Positions 9,387 through 20,879 of a stretch of 52,935 nt of DNA are shown here, piece after piece (the stretch's first letter is position 1; every line of letters begins with the position of its first letter). Source of the stretch: Burkholderiales bacterium (GTDB lineage Bacteria; Pseudomonadota; Gammaproteobacteria; Burkholderiales; Ga0077523); assembly GCA_019747905.1 (NCBI GenBank), contig JAIEQG010000076.1, positions 1-52,935 of the forward strand, read 5' to 3'. The translations under genes and the position numbers were made by a program. A model generated the notes under the pieces. It ran no database searches, was not told where the DNA came from, and worked only from the letters and a program-made list of their open reading frames with translations.

Positions 9387-10471
9387 TGCTGCACGCGCTC
9401 GCCCAGTGGCTGGCCCAGGACATCCGCGCGTTCAACGTGTTCGGCTACATCACGTTGCGAGCGGTGCTCGCGACCATGACGGCACTCGCCATCTCGTTCG
9501 TCGTCGGACCGACGATGATCCGCAAACTGACCGCCTACAAGATCGGTCAGGCGGTGCGCGACGACGGACCGCAGACGCACCTCACCAAGGCCGGCACGCC
9601 CACCATGGGCGGGGCGCTGATCCTCGTCTCCATGGGAGTGGCGACGCTGCTGTGGGCCGACCTCACCAACCGCTTCGTGTGGGTGGTGCTGATCGTCACC
9701 TTCGGCTTCGGTGCGATCGGCTGGGTCGACGACTATCGCAAGGTGGTGTACCGCAATCCGAAAGGCCTGCCGGCGCGCTACAAGTACTTCTGGCAGTCGG
9801 TGATCGGCATGGCCGCCGCGCTGTTCCTCGCGTTCTCCGCGACACTGCCTACCGAGACCCAGTTGATCGTGCCGTTCTTCAAGCACGTCGCCTATCCGCT
9901 GGGCGTCATCGGCTTCATCATCCTCACCTACTTCGTGATCGTCGGTACGTCCAACGCGGTCAACCTGACCGACGGCCTCGATGGCCTCGCGATCATGCCC
10001 ACCGTGATGGTGGGCAGTGCGCTCGGAATCTTCGCCTACGTCGCTGGCAACACGGTGTTCGCGAAGTATCTGGGTTTCCCCTACATCCCCGGGGCGGGCG
10101 AGCTGACCGTGCTGTGCGCCGCCTTGGCCGGTGCGGGTCTCGCGTTCCTGTGGTTCAACGCCTATCCCGCCGAAGTGTTCATGGGTGACGTCGGCGCGCT
10201 GGCGCTGGGTGCCGCACTCGGCACCATCGCCGTGATCGTCCGCCAGGAGATCGTGCTGTTCATCATGGGCGGTGTGTTCGTGGTGGAGACGTTGTCGGTG
10301 ATGCTGCAGGTGGCTTCGTTCAAGCTCACTGGAAAACGCATCTTCCGAATGGCGCCGTTGCACCACCACTACGAGCTGAAAGGCTGGAAGGAAAATCAGG
10401 TGGTGGTCAGATTCTGGATCATCACGATGATGCTGGTCCTGTTCGGGCTCTCGACGCTCAAGCTGCGATGA
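9386..10471 (+). CDS. mraY: phospho-MurNAc-pentapeptide translocase MraY
   Basis: Integral membrane enzyme that transfers phospho-MurNAc-pentapeptide to undecaprenyl phosphate, making lipid I. 361 residues, about ten transmembrane helices. Signature segments seen are [29 protein letters not shown] and [14 protein letters not shown], with the conserved Asp residues, plus the His-rich cytoplasmic loop [12 protein letters not shown]. It starts on the last base of murF and overlaps murD by ATGA. Confidence 0.98.
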   Translation: MLHALAQWLAQDIRAFNVFGYITLRAVLATMTALAISFVVGPTMIRKLTAYKIGQAVRDDGPQTHLTKAGTPTMGGALILVSMGVATLLWADLTNRFVWVVLIVTFGFGAIGWVDDYRKVVYRNPKGLPARYKYFWQSVIGMAAALFLAFSATLPTETQLIVPFFKHVAYPLGVIGFIILTYFVIVGTSNAVNLTDGLDGLAIMPTVMVGSALGIFAYVAGNTVFAKYLGFPYIPGAGELTVLCAALAGAGLAFLWFNAYPAEVFMGDVGALALGAALGTIAVIVRQEIVLFIMGGVFVVETLSVMLQVASFKLTGKRIFRMAPLHHHYELKGWKENQVVVRFWIITMMLVLFGLSTLKLR

Positions 10472-11874
10472 ACCTCTCCGGCAAACGCGTTCTCGTACTG
10501 GGCCTGGGTGCGACCGGCGTGTCCATGATCCGCTGGCTTTCGACGCATGGAGCCATCGTGCGCGCGGCCGATTCGCGCGCGGAACCGCCTGGTCTGGATG
10601 CCGTGCGCCGCGAGTTCCCCCAGTTGCCGATCGATCTCGGAGCGTTTCGTGCGGGAAGTTTCCGCGACGTCGATCTGGTGGCGGCAAGCCCCGGCGTCCC
10701 GCTTGCCGAACAGCAGATCCAGGCCGCCATTGCCCGCCGCATTGACGTGGTCGGCGACATCGAGCTGTTCGCGCTTGCCGTCGCAGCGCGGGCGAAGCAG
10801 TTGGCGTTGCCGCGGCCGAAGATCCTGGCGATCACCGGGTCCAACGGCAAGAGCACCGTCACCGAAATGACCGGTGCCCTGTGCCGCGGCGCAGGCCTCG
10901 AGACTCTCGTCGCCGGCAACATCGGCCTGCCCGTGCTCGATGCGCTCGGAGAGATCGAGTCGGGCCAACGGGCGTGGCCCCAGGCGATCGTGCTCGAACT
11001 GTCGAGCTTCCAGCTCGAAACCACCGCGAACCTGCGTCCCGACGCCGCCGTGGTCCTCAATCTGTCCGAAGACCATCTCGATCGCTACCGCGGCATGGAC
11101 GACTACGCAGCTGCGAAAGCGCGGATCTTCATCGGGACCGAAGTGCAGGTGGTCAACCGCGACGATCCGCGCACGGTCGGCCTGGCGCGGGCAGATGCAC
11201 CGGTGTGGTCGTTCGGGCTCGGCGCGCCCAGTGGCGATCGCGAGTGGGGCTTGCTGCGCAACGGCGCCGACTATCTCGCGCAAGGCGCACGGCGCATCCT
11301 GCCGGTCGCCAGACTGCGGATCGCCGGCTTGCACAATGCGGCCAACGCGCTCGCGGCCCTGGCTCTTGCGCGCGCCATCGGCCTTGACTACGCGGCACTC
11401 GTACCGGTGCTCGAGAAGTTCGAAGGCCTGCCGCACCGCGTGCAACTGGTGGCCGAGATCGCCGGCCGGCGGTTCTATGACGACTCGAAGGGCACCAACG
11501 TCGGCGCAACGGTGGCGGCCCTGAACGGCATGGCCGAGCTCGTCGTGCTGATCGCCGGCGGCGACGGCAAGGGGCAGGACTTCGCTCCGCTCGCACCGGC
11601 TGTGGCCGGGCACGCTCGAGCGGTGGTACTGATCGGCCGCGACCGCGAGGCCATTGCAGACGCGCTGGCGTCCACCGGCATTCCGCTGCACCGGGCAGCC
11701 GACATGGACGCAGCGGTGGACAGCGCCTTTCGCGCATCCGAGCCCGGGGACGCAGTGATGCTGTCGCCGGCGTGCGCGAGCTTCGACATGTTCCGCAACT
11801 ACGAACACCGTGCCGAAGTGTTTCGCGCGGCGGTGCAACGACTCGGGGAGGCGGCATGCTCTACGCCGCGCTGA
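10468..11874 (+). CDS. murD: UDP-MurNAc-L-Ala--D-Glu ligase MurD
   Basis: Adds D-glutamate to UDP-MurNAc-L-Ala in the cytoplasm; 468 residues. The Rossmann-like N-terminus reads [17 protein letters not shown], the ATP loop is [13 protein letters not shown], and the C-terminal domain has [11 protein letters not shown] and ACASFDMF. It is slightly longer than the E. coli enzyme (438 aa), mostly in loops such as the one around 240. The 3' end runs 19 nt into ftsW. Confidence 0.96.
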   Translation: MNLSGKRVLVLGLGATGVSMIRWLSTHGAIVRAADSRAEPPGLDAVRREFPQLPIDLGAFRAGSFRDVDLVAASPGVPLAEQQIQAAIARRIDVVGDIELFALAVAARAKQLALPRPKILAITGSNGKSTVTEMTGALCRGAGLETLVAGNIGLPVLDALGEIESGQRAWPQAIVLELSSFQLETTANLRPDAAVVLNLSEDHLDRYRGMDDYAAAKARIFIGTEVQVVNRDDPRTVGLARADAPVWSFGLGAPSGDREWGLLRNGADYLAQGARRILPVARLRIAGLHNAANALAALALARAIGLDYAALVPVLEKFEGLPHRVQLVAEIAGRRFYDDSKGTNVGATVAALNGMAELVVLIAGGDGKGQDFAPLAPAVAGHARAVVLIGRDREAIADALASTGIPLHRAADMDAAVDSAFRASEPGDAVMLSPACASFDMFRNYEHRAEVFRAAVQRLGEAACSTPR

Positions 11875-13016
11875 AGCGTCCTTCGCGCCTGCCGCTCTAC
11901 GACGAGTCGCTCGTCTGGTCGACGGTATTGCTGCTCGCGATCGGCCTGGTGATGGTGTACTCCGCTTCCATCGCCATGGCCGAAGGCAGCCGCTTGAGCA
12001 GCTTTCAGCCGCAGTACTTCCTGATACGGCATGCCGGATTCCTGGTGGTGAGCCTGGTGGCTGCGCTGATCGCGTTCCAGTTCCCGATGCGTCTGTGGCA
12101 GCAGGCGGCCCCGTACCTGTTCACGTTCGGCGCCTTCCTGTTGATCGTGGTGCTGATTCCCGGCGTCGGTCGCGAAGTGAACGGCAGCCAGCGCTGGTTG
12201 CGCTTCTTCGGTGTCGGCTTCCAGCCCTCCGAACTCGTGAAGCTGTTCGTCGTGCTCTATGCCGCCGATTACACGGTGCGCAAGGCCGCGCACATGGGCA
12301 GCTTCCGCAAGGGCTTCATGCCGCTGTTCGGCGTGATGCTGTTCGTCGGTGCGCTGCTGCTGATGGAGCCTGACTTCGGCGCGTTCGCCGTGATCACGGT
12401 GATCGCGATGGGCATCCTGTTCCTCGGCGGCATGAACTGGCGCCTGTTCGTCGCACTGATCGCGCTGCTGGTGGTGGGCTTCGTCGCCCTGATCTGGACT
12501 TCGCCCTACCGCCTGCAGCGCATCGCTGGCTTCCTCGATCCCTGGTCCGATCCCTATGGCAAGGGCTACCAGTTGTCACACGCGCTCATCGCCTTCGGCC
12601 GCGGCGAGTGGTTCGGCGTGGGGCTCGGGGCCAGTGTCGAGAAGCTGTTCTACCTGCCAGAGGCGCATACCGACTTTCTCCTCGCCGTGATCGCCGAGGA
12701 ACTCGGCTTCTTCGGTGTCATCGTCGTGCTCGGCTTGTTCGCGTGGCTGGTGCTGCGGGCGTTCTCCATCGGCAGCCAGGCCGCCAAGCTGGAGCGCTAC
12801 TACTCCGCACTCGTGGCCCAGGGCATCGGGTTATGGATCGGCACCCAGGCGCTCATCAACATGGGTGTCAACATGGGCGTGCTGCCCACCAAGGGGCTCA
12901 CGTTGCCACTGCTCTCGTTCGGCGGCAGCGGCATCGTCGCCAATCTGGCAGGCCTCGCCATCCTGTTGCGGGTGGATTGGGAGAATCGCGAGCTCATGCG
13001 AGGTCGGAGCGTATGA
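11856..13016 (+). CDS. ftsW: septal peptidoglycan glycosyltransferase FtsW
   Basis: SEDS-family polymerase of lipid II at the division site, 386 residues, about ten membrane helices. Family landmarks are [11 protein letters not shown] in the first helix, [21 protein letters not shown], the large periplasmic loop after [13 protein letters not shown], and [19 protein letters not shown] near the end. ATG 11856 is chosen because GGGGAGG lies just upstream and the preceding open frame is murD read out of frame. It overlaps murD by 19 nt and murG by 4. It acts with FtsI and FtsQLB. Confidence 0.96.
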   Translation: MLYAALKRPSRLPLYDESLVWSTVLLLAIGLVMVYSASIAMAEGSRLSSFQPQYFLIRHAGFLVVSLVAALIAFQFPMRLWQQAAPYLFTFGAFLLIVVLIPGVGREVNGSQRWLRFFGVGFQPSELVKLFVVLYAADYTVRKAAHMGSFRKGFMPLFGVMLFVGALLLMEPDFGAFAVITVIAMGILFLGGMNWRLFVALIALLVVGFVALIWTSPYRLQRIAGFLDPWSDPYGKGYQLSHALIAFGRGEWFGVGLGASVEKLFYLPEAHTDFLLAVIAEELGFFGVIVVLGLFAWLVLRAFSIGSQAAKLERYYSALVAQGIGLWIGTQALINMGVNMGVLPTKGLTLPLLSFGGSGIVANLAGLAILLRVDWENRELMRGRSV

Positions 13017-14074
13017 GTCGCACCATTCTCATCATGGCGGGTGGCACCGGGGGACACGTATTCCCGGCGCTTGCCGTGGCGGATCACCTGCGCGATCGGG
13101 GCTGGCAAGTCGTATGGCTGGGTTCGCGTGCCGGCATGGAAGCGGATCTGGTACCCAAGCGCGGCTATCCGGTGGAGTTCATCCGGTTCGCCGGTTTGCG
13201 CGGCAAGGGCCTGGTGCGCGCGGCCCTGTTGCCGCTCAATCTGCTGATCGCGTTCTGGCAGTGCGCGCGCGTGATCTTCCGCGTCCGCCCCGATGTGGTC
13301 CTGGGGATGGGCGGTTACATCTCGTTCCCCGGTGGCATGATGGCCGCCCTGTTCGGTCGGCCGCTGCTGCTGCACGAACAGAACGCGATCGCCGGCCTCG
13401 CGAACAAGGTGCTGGCGGGCGTGGCCGATCGGCGCATGACCGGCTTCCCGGATACGCTGAAGAAAGCGCAGTGGACCGGCAACCCGATCCGCGCCGACAT
13501 CGCCGCCCTGCCTGATCCGGTGCAACGATTCAATGCGCGTGACGGCCGATTGCGGCTGCTGGTGGTCGGTGGAAGCCTCGGGGCGATGGTGCTGAACGAC
13601 GTGGTGCCGAAAGCGCTCGCGAAGCTGGATGCCGAACGCCGCCCCGCGGTACTGCACCAGTCGGGCGCGAAGCAGATCGATGCGCTCAAGGCGAACTATG
13701 CGGCTGCCGGGGTCGACGGCGAATGCGTGGCCTTCATCGACGACATGGCCTGGGCGCTCGGCGAAGCGGATTTCGTGATCTGCCGCGCCGGGGCGCTCAC
13801 CGTGTCGGAAGTGGCGACGGTCGGCGTGGCCGCGGTGTTCGTGCCGCTGCCGCACGCCGTCGACGATCACCAGACCGCCAACGCCCGCTTCCTCGCCGGT
13901 TCCGGCGCAGCGGTGTTGCTGCCGCAACCGGAGTTCACGCCGCAGCGGCTGGCCGATCTCATTCGCGGCTTCACCCGCGACGCGCTGCTCGACATGGCGC
14001 AGAAAGCGCGCGCGCTCGCCAAGCCGGATGCGGCGCGCCGCGTGGCCGATGCCTGCGTGGAGATGGCGCGATGA
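13013..14074 (+). CDS. murG: UDP-GlcNAc transferase MurG (lipid II synthase)
   Basis: Peripheral inner-membrane GT-B glycosyltransferase converting lipid I to lipid II; 353 residues. Glycine-rich loops [14 protein letters not shown] (about 9-22) and [11 protein letters not shown] (second domain) are characteristic, as is [13 protein letters not shown]. Start ATG 13013 overlaps the ftsW stop (ATGA). The upstream open frame inside ftsW is a shadow. The stop overlaps murC by the same ATGA arrangement. Confidence 0.97.
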   Translation: MSRTILIMAGGTGGHVFPALAVADHLRDRGWQVVWLGSRAGMEADLVPKRGYPVEFIRFAGLRGKGLVRAALLPLNLLIAFWQCARVIFRVRPDVVLGMGGYISFPGGMMAALFGRPLLLHEQNAIAGLANKVLAGVADRRMTGFPDTLKKAQWTGNPIRADIAALPDPVQRFNARDGRLRLLVVGGSLGAMVLNDVVPKALAKLDAERRPAVLHQSGAKQIDALKANYAAAGVDGECVAFIDDMAWALGEADFVICRAGALTVSEVATVGVAAVFVPLPHAVDDHQTANARFLAGSGAAVLLPQPEFTPQRLADLIRGFTRDALLDMAQKARALAKPDAARRVADACVEMAR

Positions 14075-15474
14075 AGCACAAGGTGAAACACGTGCACTTC
14101 GTCGGCATCGGCGGCTCGGGCATGAGCGGCATCGCCGAAGTGCTGCTCAATCTCGGCTATCAGGTGAGCGGTTCGGATCTGTCGGAGAACTCCGTCACAC
14201 AGCGCCTGGTGCGGCTTGGCGCCACGGTGAAGGTGGGGCACGAGGCGGCCAACATCAACGGGGCCGATGCCGTGGTCACGTCCACGGCGGTGAAGCCCGA
14301 CAACGTGGAAGTGGCGACCGCGAGAGCGAAGCGCATCCCGGTCGTACCGCGCGCGCTGATGCTGGCCGAGTTGATGCGCCTGCGCCAGGGCATCGCCGTG
14401 GCGGGGACGCACGGCAAGACCACCACCACCAGCCTGGTCGCGAGCGTGCTCGCGGAGGCCGGCATGGATCCGACGTTCGTGATCGGAGGGCGGCTCGAAG
14501 CGGCCGGCTCGCACGCGCAACTGGGCAGCGGCGAGTTCATCGTGGCGGAGGCGGACGAATCGGACGCCTCGTTCCTGTACCTGCAGCCGGTGCTGTCGGT
14601 CATCACGAACATCGATGCCGATCACATGGAAACCTACGGTCACGACTTCGCGCGCCTGCGACAGGCGTTCGTGGACTTCGTGCAGCGGCTGCCCTTCTAC
14701 GGCATGGCCGTGCTATGCGTGGACGACGCCAACGTGCGCAGCATCATCCCGTTCCTTACCAAGCCGGTCACGACCTACGGGTTGTCCGAGGATGCGCAGA
14801 TCCGGGCTTCCGACATCGTCCACGAAGGCGGCCGCATGCGCTTTCGCGTGCACTGCGCCGCCAACGGCGGCGCCGCGCGCAGCTTCGATGTCACCCTCAA
14901 TCTGCCGGGGGTGCACAACGTGCAGAACGCGCTGGCCGCGATCTCGGTCGGGATGGAAGTGGGCGCGTCGGATGCGGCGATCGGGAAGGCGCTGGCCGAG
15001 TTCCGTGGCGTCGGCCGGCGGTTCCAGCGCTACGGCGAAGTGCAGCTCCCCGGTGGCAGCTTCACGCTGATCGATGACTACGGCCACCACCCGGCCGAAA
15101 TGGCCGCAACGCTCGCGGCCGCGCGCGGCGCATTTCCCGGACGGCGCCTGATGCTGGCGTTCCAGCCCCATCGCTACACGCGCACGCGCGACGTGTTCGA
15201 GGACTTCGTGAAGGTGCTCTCCTCGGCCGATGCGTTGCTGTTGACCGAGGTGTACGCCGCCGGCGAGGCGCCGATCGTCGCTGCCGACGGTCGCTCGCTC
15301 GCGCGCGCGATCCGGGTGCTCGGCAAGGTGGAGCCGATTTTCGTGGAGGACTGGAAGGAACTGCCCGCGGCGATTCTGGCTGCGGCACAGCCTGGCGATG
15401 TGGTGGTGACGATGGGTGCGGGGTCGATCGGGCAGGTGCCCGCCATGACCGTGCACGAGGCGTCCGCGAGTTGA
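14071..15474 (+). CDS. murC: UDP-MurNAc--L-alanine ligase MurC
   Basis: First amino-acid ligase of the stem peptide, 467 residues, cytoplasmic. N-terminal [17 protein letters not shown] binds UDP-MurNAc, [11 protein letters not shown] is the ATP loop, [12 protein letters not shown] precedes the catalytic domain, and [14 protein letters not shown] begins the C-terminal domain. ATG 14071 overlaps murG by 4 nt. Three bases separate it from murB. Confidence 0.97.
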   Translation: MKHKVKHVHFVGIGGSGMSGIAEVLLNLGYQVSGSDLSENSVTQRLVRLGATVKVGHEAANINGADAVVTSTAVKPDNVEVATARAKRIPVVPRALMLAELMRLRQGIAVAGTHGKTTTTSLVASVLAEAGMDPTFVIGGRLEAAGSHAQLGSGEFIVAEADESDASFLYLQPVLSVITNIDADHMETYGHDFARLRQAFVDFVQRLPFYGMAVLCVDDANVRSIIPFLTKPVTTYGLSEDAQIRASDIVHEGGRMRFRVHCAANGGAARSFDVTLNLPGVHNVQNALAAISVGMEVGASDAAIGKALAEFRGVGRRFQRYGEVQLPGGSFTLIDDYGHHPAEMAATLAAARGAFPGRRLMLAFQPHRYTRTRDVFEDFVKVLSSADALLLTEVYAAGEAPIVAADGRSLARAIRVLGKVEPIFVEDWKELPAAILAAAQPGDVVVTMGAGSIGQVPAMTVHEASAS

Positions 15475-15477
15475 TCG

Positions 15478-16416
15478 ATGGACATGACCGAGGTTCTCAG
15501 GATTGCGGGGCACGGATTGCGCGGCGAGTTTCGGCATGACGAACCCATGAGCCGCCACACGAGCTGGCGGGCGGGCGGCACGGCCGACCGGGCCTACATC
15601 CCGGCCGACCTGGAGGACTTGCGCGTCTTCCTGTCGACGATTCCGAAGGACGAGCCGGTGCACCTGGTGGGCCTCGGCAGCAACCTGCTGGTGCGCGACG
15701 GAGGGGTGCGGGGCACGGTGGTGTTCACGCATGGAGCATTGAAGCGCCTCGAGATCACCGCCGCCGGGTTGATCTACGCCGAGGCCGGCGTCGCGAGCCC
15801 CAAGGTGTCGCGGTTCGCGGCCACGCACGACTACGCCGGCGCCGAGTTTCTCTCGGGCATTCCCGGGACCGTCGGCGGTGCGCTCGCGATGAATGCGGGC
15901 TGCTACGGAGCGGAGACTTGGGGCCGCGTCGCGAAGGTACTCGCCATCGACCGCGCCGGCACGCTGATCGAGCGCGAACCTGGCGAATATCTGATCGGGT
16001 ACCGGCATTGCGAACTCACGCCCGATCCGACTGCGCCCACCGCGCTCCGCGAGGAGTGGTTCGCGGCGGCGTGGTTCCGCTTCCCCAGGGGCGATGGCAA
16101 CGCCGCCCGCGTGAAGATCAAGGAGCTGCTCTCGCGTCGCATCGCGTCGCAACCGCTCAACCTGCCCAACGCCGGATCGGTGTTCCGCAACCCGCTTGGC
16201 GACCACGCGGCGCGCCTCATCGAGTCCTGTGAACTGAAGGGCTATCGCATCGGTGACGCGATGGTGTCGCCGAAGCACGCGAATTTCATCGTCAACGTGG
16301 GCAATGCCCGCGGGTCGGAGATCGAGCAATTGATTCAGGAGGTACGAGAGACCGTGTTGCGCGAGCGGGGTGTGGTGCTGGAGCCTGAGGTACGTGTGAT
16401 CGGAGAACCGCTGTGA
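15478..16416 (+). CDS. murB: UDP-N-acetylenolpyruvoylglucosamine reductase MurB
   Basis: FAD-dependent enzyme that reduces enolpyruvyl-UDP-GlcNAc to UDP-MurNAc with NADPH. 312 residues, shorter than the E. coli type I enzyme (342) and with GSVFRNP and HANFIVN as in type II MurB. FAD-binding features are [12 protein letters not shown] and [21 protein letters not shown]. Either ATG 15478 or ATG 15484 could start it. It overlaps ddl by 4 nt. Confidence 0.95.
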   Translation: MDMTEVLRIAGHGLRGEFRHDEPMSRHTSWRAGGTADRAYIPADLEDLRVFLSTIPKDEPVHLVGLGSNLLVRDGGVRGTVVFTHGALKRLEITAAGLIYAEAGVASPKVSRFAATHDYAGAEFLSGIPGTVGGALAMNAGCYGAETWGRVAKVLAIDRAGTLIEREPGEYLIGYRHCELTPDPTAPTALREEWFAAAWFRFPRGDGNAARVKIKELLSRRIASQPLNLPNAGSVFRNPLGDHAARLIESCELKGYRIGDAMVSPKHANFIVNVGNARGSEIEQLIQEVRETVLRERGVVLEPEVRVIGEPL

Positions 16417-17324
16417 AGCGCTTCGGCAAGGTCGCGGTGCTCTTCGGCGGACGTTCCGCAGAACGCGAGATCTCGCTCATGTCCGGTACCGCGGTGCTGG
16501 CGGGCTTGCGCCGCGCCGGGGTGAATGCCCATCCCTTCGATCCCGCGGAGCGCGACATCTTCGAAGTGAAGCGCGACGGCTTCGATCGCGTGTTCATCGC
16601 GTTGCATGGGCGCTACGGCGAGGACGGCACGGTGCAGGGTGCGCTGGAGCTGATGGGCATTCCCTATACCGGCAGTGGCGTGATGGCGTCGGCCCTCGCC
16701 ATGGACAAGATCCGCACCAAGCTCGTATGGATGGCCTGCGGCATTCCGACGCCGCGCTTCGAAGTGCTGCACGCGGGCAGCCCATGGAAGAAGGTTGCCG
16801 CGAATCTCGGCCTGCCGCTCATCGTGAAGCCGGCTCGGGAAGGTTCGACCATCGGCCTCACCAAGGTCGCGAAAGCGTCCCAGCTGCCTCAGGCCTACGC
16901 GCTGGCGGTCAAGCACGATCCGATGGTGCTGGCCGAGGAGTTCGTGGCGGGTGAAGAGTTGACGGCGAGCTTCGTCGGCGACCAGGCCTTGCCGCTCATC
17001 CGCATCGAAGCACCGCATGGCAACTACGATTACCAGAACAAGTATTTCAGCGACGAAACCAAGTACATCTGCCCGTGCGGCCTGCCGGCCGCGACGGAGC
17101 GCGAGATTCGAGCGCTCGTGATGCGTTCGGTCGAAGCGCTCGGCTGCGAAGGCTGGGGCCGTGCCGACCTGATCCGGCGCAAGGACGGCTCGGTGTCCTT
17201 GCTGGAAATGAACACCTCGCCCGGCATGACGGGGCACAGCCTGGTGCCCATGGCGGCCAAGGCGGCGGGGATGGACTTCGACGCGCTGGTGGTGCGCATC
17301 CTGGAGCTCGCCCATGTGGGATAG
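16413..17324 (+). CDS. ddl: D-alanine--D-alanine ligase (DdlB type)
   Basis: ATP-grasp ligase making D-Ala-D-Ala for MurF; 303 residues. N-terminal [17 protein letters not shown] and [14 protein letters not shown] are the substrate-binding signatures, MDKIRTK starts the central domain, [13 protein letters not shown] is the ATP-grasp lysine region, and [17 protein letters not shown] carries the Mg-binding Glu/Asn. The dcw position marks it as the DdlB orthologue. It overlaps ftsQ by 11 nt. Confidence 0.97.
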   Translation: MKRFGKVAVLFGGRSAEREISLMSGTAVLAGLRRAGVNAHPFDPAERDIFEVKRDGFDRVFIALHGRYGEDGTVQGALELMGIPYTGSGVMASALAMDKIRTKLVWMACGIPTPRFEVLHAGSPWKKVAANLGLPLIVKPAREGSTIGLTKVAKASQLPQAYALAVKHDPMVLAEEFVAGEELTASFVGDQALPLIRIEAPHGNYDYQNKYFSDETKYICPCGLPAATEREIRALVMRSVEALGCEGWGRADLIRRKDGSVSLLEMNTSPGMTGHSLVPMAAKAAGMDFDALVVRILELAHVG

Positions 17325-18036
17325 ACCCGAGCTCCTGACGGCGGCGGCGAACCTGCTCTACGGGCTCGCGATCGTGGCACTCATGTACATGGTGCTGATC
17401 ATCGCGATCCATCTGCCGATCTTTCCGGTGCGCGAAGTGAAGGTGCTGGGCGAGGTGTCGCACGTCACGCGCGACCAGATCGAAACCGTGGTCCGCAACG
17501 AACTGAAGGGCAACTTCTTCACCATCAACCTGGACGGCTCGCGCGGCGCGTTCGAGAAGCTGCCGTGGGTCCGGCGGGTCAACGTCCGCCGGCACTGGCC
17601 CGATCGCCTCGAAGTGGCGCTCGAAGAACACGTTGCCCTGGCGCGGTGGGGCGACGAAGGGCTCGTGAACACGTTCGGTGAAGTGTTCGAGGCGGCCAGC
17701 GACGCCCGTCTGCCGGTGTTCACCGGCCCGAAGGAAGCCTCGCACGACCTCGCCGACAACTACACACGGTTCCAGCAGTTGCTGGCACCGGTGGGCAAGA
17801 AAGTGGCGGAAGTGAACCTGTCGGCCCGGCGAGCCTGGCGCGTGCGTCTTGCCGATGGCATGACGCTCGAACTCGGCCGGGAACAGGTGGTGGCGCGGCT
17901 CGAGAAGTTCGCGGGCGCGTATGCATCGAGCGTCGCGTTGATGCGTGAGCCGCCTGCAGTGGTGGACCTGCGTTATCCGAACGGTTTCGCGGTGCGGGTG
18001 CGAGACCTCAAATGGACCGGCAACACGAAAGCCTGA
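17314..18036 (+). CDS. ftsQ: cell division protein FtsQ
   Basis: Bitopic divisome scaffold, 240 residues. A cytoplasmic stub and a transmembrane helix (about 12-33) precede a POTRA domain opening with [20 protein letters not shown] and a beta domain containing [19 protein letters not shown], the family core. It recruits FtsB and FtsL. The start inside ddl (11-nt overlap) is the only one that includes the membrane segment with a short leader. Confidence 0.95.
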   Translation: MWDRPELLTAAANLLYGLAIVALMYMVLIIAIHLPIFPVREVKVLGEVSHVTRDQIETVVRNELKGNFFTINLDGSRGAFEKLPWVRRVNVRRHWPDRLEVALEEHVALARWGDEGLVNTFGEVFEAASDARLPVFTGPKEASHDLADNYTRFQQLLAPVGKKVAEVNLSARRAWRVRLADGMTLELGREQVVARLEKFAGAYASSVALMREPPAVVDLRYPNGFAVRVRDLKWTGNTKA

Positions 18037-18053
18037 CTTGGGAGAATGAGGCG

Positions 18054-19325
18054 ATGGACCTCGCAGAACACAAGCGCATGACGATGATGAGCAAGGGCAA
18101 GGACGCGAAGAACCTGATCGTCGGGCTCGACATCGGGACTTCGAAGATCGTCGCCATCGTCGCCGAAGCGACTCCGGACGGGATGTTCCAGGTGATCGGC
18201 ACCGGAAACGCGCCCTCGCGCGGCTTGAAGAAGGGTGTCGTCGTCAACATCGAGTCGACGGTGAACGCCATCCAGCGCGCGCTCGAAGAGGCCGAACTGA
18301 TGGCCGACTGCAAGATCCGCGACGTCTACACCGGCATCGCCGGCAGCCACATCAAGAGCTTCAACTCGCACGGCATGGTGGCGATCAAGGATCGCGAGGT
18401 GGCGCAGCTCGACGTCGATCGCGTCATCGAGACCGCGAAGGCCGTCAACATTCCGACCGACCAGCAGATCCTGCACGTGCTCAATCAGGAGTTCGTGATC
18501 GACGGTCAGGAGGACGTGCGCGAACCGATGGGCATGAGCGGCGTGCGCCTCGAGGTGAAGGTGCACATCGTGACCGGCGCGGTGTCGGCGGCGCAGAACA
18601 TCCTGAAGTGCGTGCGGCGCTGCGGCCTCGAGGTGCGCGATCTCATCCTGCAGCCGCTCGCCTCCGCCATGGCGACGCTCTCCGAGGACGAGAAAGACCT
18701 CGGCGTCGCGCTCGTCGACATCGGCGGCGGCACGGCGGACATCGCGGTGTTCACGCAAGGCGCGATCCGGCACACGGCGGTGATCCCCATCGCCGGCGAC
18801 CAGATCACCAACGACATTGCGATGGCATTGCGCACGCCGACCAAGGATGCCGAAGAGATCAAGCGCAAGTACGGCTGCGCGCTGCGCCAGCTCGCCAATC
18901 CGGCGGAGATGGTGGAAGTGCCCGGTGTGGGCGATCGGCACACGAGGCAGCTGTCGCGCCAGACGCTCGCCGAGGTGATCGAGCCGCGCGTCGAGGAACT
19001 CTACTCGCTGGTGCAGGCGGAGCTGCGTCGCAGCGGCTATGAAGACCTGCTTTCCTCGGGGGTGGTCATCACCGGTGGCAGTGCCGCGATGCAAGGCATG
19101 GTGGAACTGGGCGAAGAGGTGTTCCACATGCCGGTGCGCCTGGGGCTTCCCACTTACGCGGGGCCGCTGTCCGAGGTGATCCGCAGTCCGCGTTTCTCCA
19201 CCGGCGTGGGGCTGCTGATGGCAGCGCACGACCAGCACCGCCGGCGCGAGCTCACCAAGTTGAATTCCGGCAGCTTCCAGCAGGTGTTCCAGCGGATGAA
19301 GGAATGGTTCCAGATCAATTTCTGA
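18054..19325 (+). CDS. ftsA: cell division protein FtsA
   Basis: Actin-like ATPase that tethers FtsZ to the membrane, 423 residues from ATG 18054. GLDIGTSK (about 24-31) and VDIGGGTADIAVF are the phosphate loops. The C-terminus FQQVFQRMKEWFQINF is the amphipathic membrane-targeting helix. Several ATGs cluster at the start (18012, 18054, 18078, 18087). 18054 is preferred because GGGAG and GAGG lie upstream and it clears the ftsQ stop; the family-conserved part begins at about NLIVGLD. Confidence 0.95.
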   Translation: MDLAEHKRMTMMSKGKDAKNLIVGLDIGTSKIVAIVAEATPDGMFQVIGTGNAPSRGLKKGVVVNIESTVNAIQRALEEAELMADCKIRDVYTGIAGSHIKSFNSHGMVAIKDREVAQLDVDRVIETAKAVNIPTDQQILHVLNQEFVIDGQEDVREPMGMSGVRLEVKVHIVTGAVSAAQNILKCVRRCGLEVRDLILQPLASAMATLSEDEKDLGVALVDIGGGTADIAVFTQGAIRHTAVIPIAGDQITNDIAMALRTPTKDAEEIKRKYGCALRQLANPAEMVEVPGVGDRHTRQLSRQTLAEVIEPRVEELYSLVQAELRRSGYEDLLSSGVVITGGSAAMQGMVELGEEVFHMPVRLGLPTYAGPLSEVIRSPRFSTGVGLLMAAHDQHRRRELTKLNSGSFQQVFQRMKEWFQINF

Positions 19326-19397
19326 GTCGGGTGATACGGGTACGCAAGGGTACGAGGTAGTTCGGGTTTTCTTATTGAGGCTAGAGGAGACGACACA

Positions 19398-20564
19398 ATG
19401 TTCGAAATCATGGATACGCAACCCCAGGAAGCGGTCATCAAGGTGGTGGGTGTGGGCGGCTGCGGCGGCAACGCCGTGGACCACATGCTCGAGCGCGGCG
19501 TCGAAGGCGTCGAGTTCATCTGCATGAACACCGATGCACAGGCGTTGAAGCGCAACCGCGCGCAGCATCTGCTGCAGCTCGGGACCGGGGTGACCAAGGG
19601 ACTGGGGGCCGGCGCCAACCCCGACGTGGGTCGGCAGTCGGCGATGGAGGATCGCGAGCGCATCATCGAACTGATCGAAGGTGCCGACATGCTGTTCCTC
19701 ACCGCGGGCATGGGCGGGGGCACCGGTACCGGGGCGGCCCCGATCGTCGCGGAAGTGGCGCGCGAGCTTGGCATTCTCACCGTGGCGGTGGTCACCAAGC
19801 CGTTCGCTTTCGAAGGCAAGCGCCTCAAGATCGCGCAGAACGGGCTCGAGGAGTTGTCGCGCCACGTCGACTCGCTCATCGTGATCCCGAACGACAAGCT
19901 GATGGCCGTGCTGGGCGAGGACATCTCGATGCTCGACGCCTTCAAGGCTGCCAACGGCGTGCTGCACGGCGCGGTCGCAGGCATCGCCGAAGTGATCAAG
20001 TGCCCCGGCCTAGTGAACGTCGACTTCGCGGACGTGCGCACGGTCATGTCCGAGATGGGCATGGCGATGATGGGTTCGTCGCTCGCGTCGGGCCCGCATC
20101 GGGCGACCGAGGCGGCGGAGCAGGCCGTCGCGAGCCCGCTGCTCGAAGACGTCAATCTCGCGGGTGCACGCGGCGTGCTGGTGAACATCACCGCGTCGAT
20201 GAGCCTCAAGATGAAGGAAGTGCACGAAGTGATGAACACCATCAAGGCGTTCACGGCCGACGACGCGACGGTCATCGTCGGCACCGTCATCGACGAGGCG
20301 CTGGGCGACAACCTGCGGGTCACCATGGTCGCGACCGGCCTGGGGAGCCCGGTCAACCGGCAGCAGCAGAAGCCGTTGCAGGTGGTGAAGACGGGGACCG
20401 ACTCGGTACCGCTCGCGATGCCGACGCTGGATCCCGACTACGCGGCGCTGGATGCTCCGGCCGTGATTCGCCGGCGCAATCGCGACGCCACCATCGAGGC
20501 CATGAAGCAGTCGGGCGTGGAAATGCTCGACATCCCGGCCTTCCTGCGCAAACAGGCCGACTAA
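19398..20564 (+). CDS. ftsZ: cell division protein FtsZ
   Basis: Tubulin-like GTPase that forms the Z ring; 388 residues. The GTP-binding signature GGGTGTG is at 106-112, the T7 synergy loop reads [15 protein letters not shown], and the C-terminal tail ends in [11 protein letters not shown], the conserved peptide bound by FtsA, ZipA and, in this lineage, ZapD (encoded at 29.7-30.5 kb). AGAGGAG lies about 8 nt before ATG. The 72-nt gap after ftsA is the largest inside the cluster and could hold an extra promoter, though no clear one is seen. Confidence 0.98.
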   Translation: MFEIMDTQPQEAVIKVVGVGGCGGNAVDHMLERGVEGVEFICMNTDAQALKRNRAQHLLQLGTGVTKGLGAGANPDVGRQSAMEDRERIIELIEGADMLFLTAGMGGGTGTGAAPIVAEVARELGILTVAVVTKPFAFEGKRLKIAQNGLEELSRHVDSLIVIPNDKLMAVLGEDISMLDAFKAANGVLHGAVAGIAEVIKCPGLVNVDFADVRTVMSEMGMAMMGSSLASGPHRATEAAEQAVASPLLEDVNLAGARGVLVNITASMSLKMKEVHEVMNTIKAFTADDATVIVGTVIDEALGDNLRVTMVATGLGSPVNRQQQKPLQVVKTGTDSVPLAMPTLDPDYAALDAPAVIRRRNRDATIEAMKQSGVEMLDIPAFLRKQAD

Positions 20565-20571
20565 AGTGACG

Positions 20572-20720
20572 CTCCCCCCGATAGGCCTTGCGGCCTTTCC
20601 CCCCAAGGGGCCAGCCATCTTGTGGACTGAGGCCGGACACAGACAGTCCCTGCGGACTGTCTGTGCTTGGCCGTTGGCCATCGGCCCCTGGTCGATGGCA
20701 GGTCCGGCGAGGGCTGAGGG
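20572..20720. repeat. family A intergenic repeat between ftsZ and lpxC
   Basis: Begins 8 nt after the ftsZ stop. Order of parts: C-run, GATAGGCCTTGCGGCCT, C-run, AAGGGGCCAGCC, then a perfect 12-bp inverted repeat (CACAGACAGTCC 20638-20649, loop CTGC, GGACTGTCTGTG 20654-20665), then an imperfect ATCGGCC/TCGAT stem, and GGCGAGGGCTGAGG at the end. The same parts in the same order follow lpxC. The strong hairpin may end or protect ftsZ mRNA, but no U-tract follows. Confidence 0.85.
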
Positions 20721-20824
20721 TGGGAAACTGACGCAGCAGGCGAGTCCACCGGCGCAACCGTCGTCATGCTGCGACACGTAAATGTTGCGCTGCTGTGGCC
20801 GTTGATGTCATTGGCGTGGTAAGC

Positions 20825-20852
20825 TTTTCAAGGACTTGCTGCGCTGCATAAT
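20825..20852 (+). promoter_or_regulatory. probable lpxC promoter
   Basis: TTTTCA (20825-20830), 16-bp spacer, CATAAT (20847-20852), about 27 nt before the lpxC ATG. Matches are 4/6 and 5/6. It sits between the family A repeat and lpxC, suggesting lpxC is transcribed apart from ftsZ. Confidence 0.45.
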
Positions 20853-20879
20853 CCACCCGCCCAGGCAGCCCGAGCTTCG

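Noticed and set aside
16413-17324. A vancomycin-type D-Ala-D-Lac ligase instead of Ddl
   Set aside because: Sequence motifs and dcw position are those of ordinary DdlB, and no other resistance genes are nearby.
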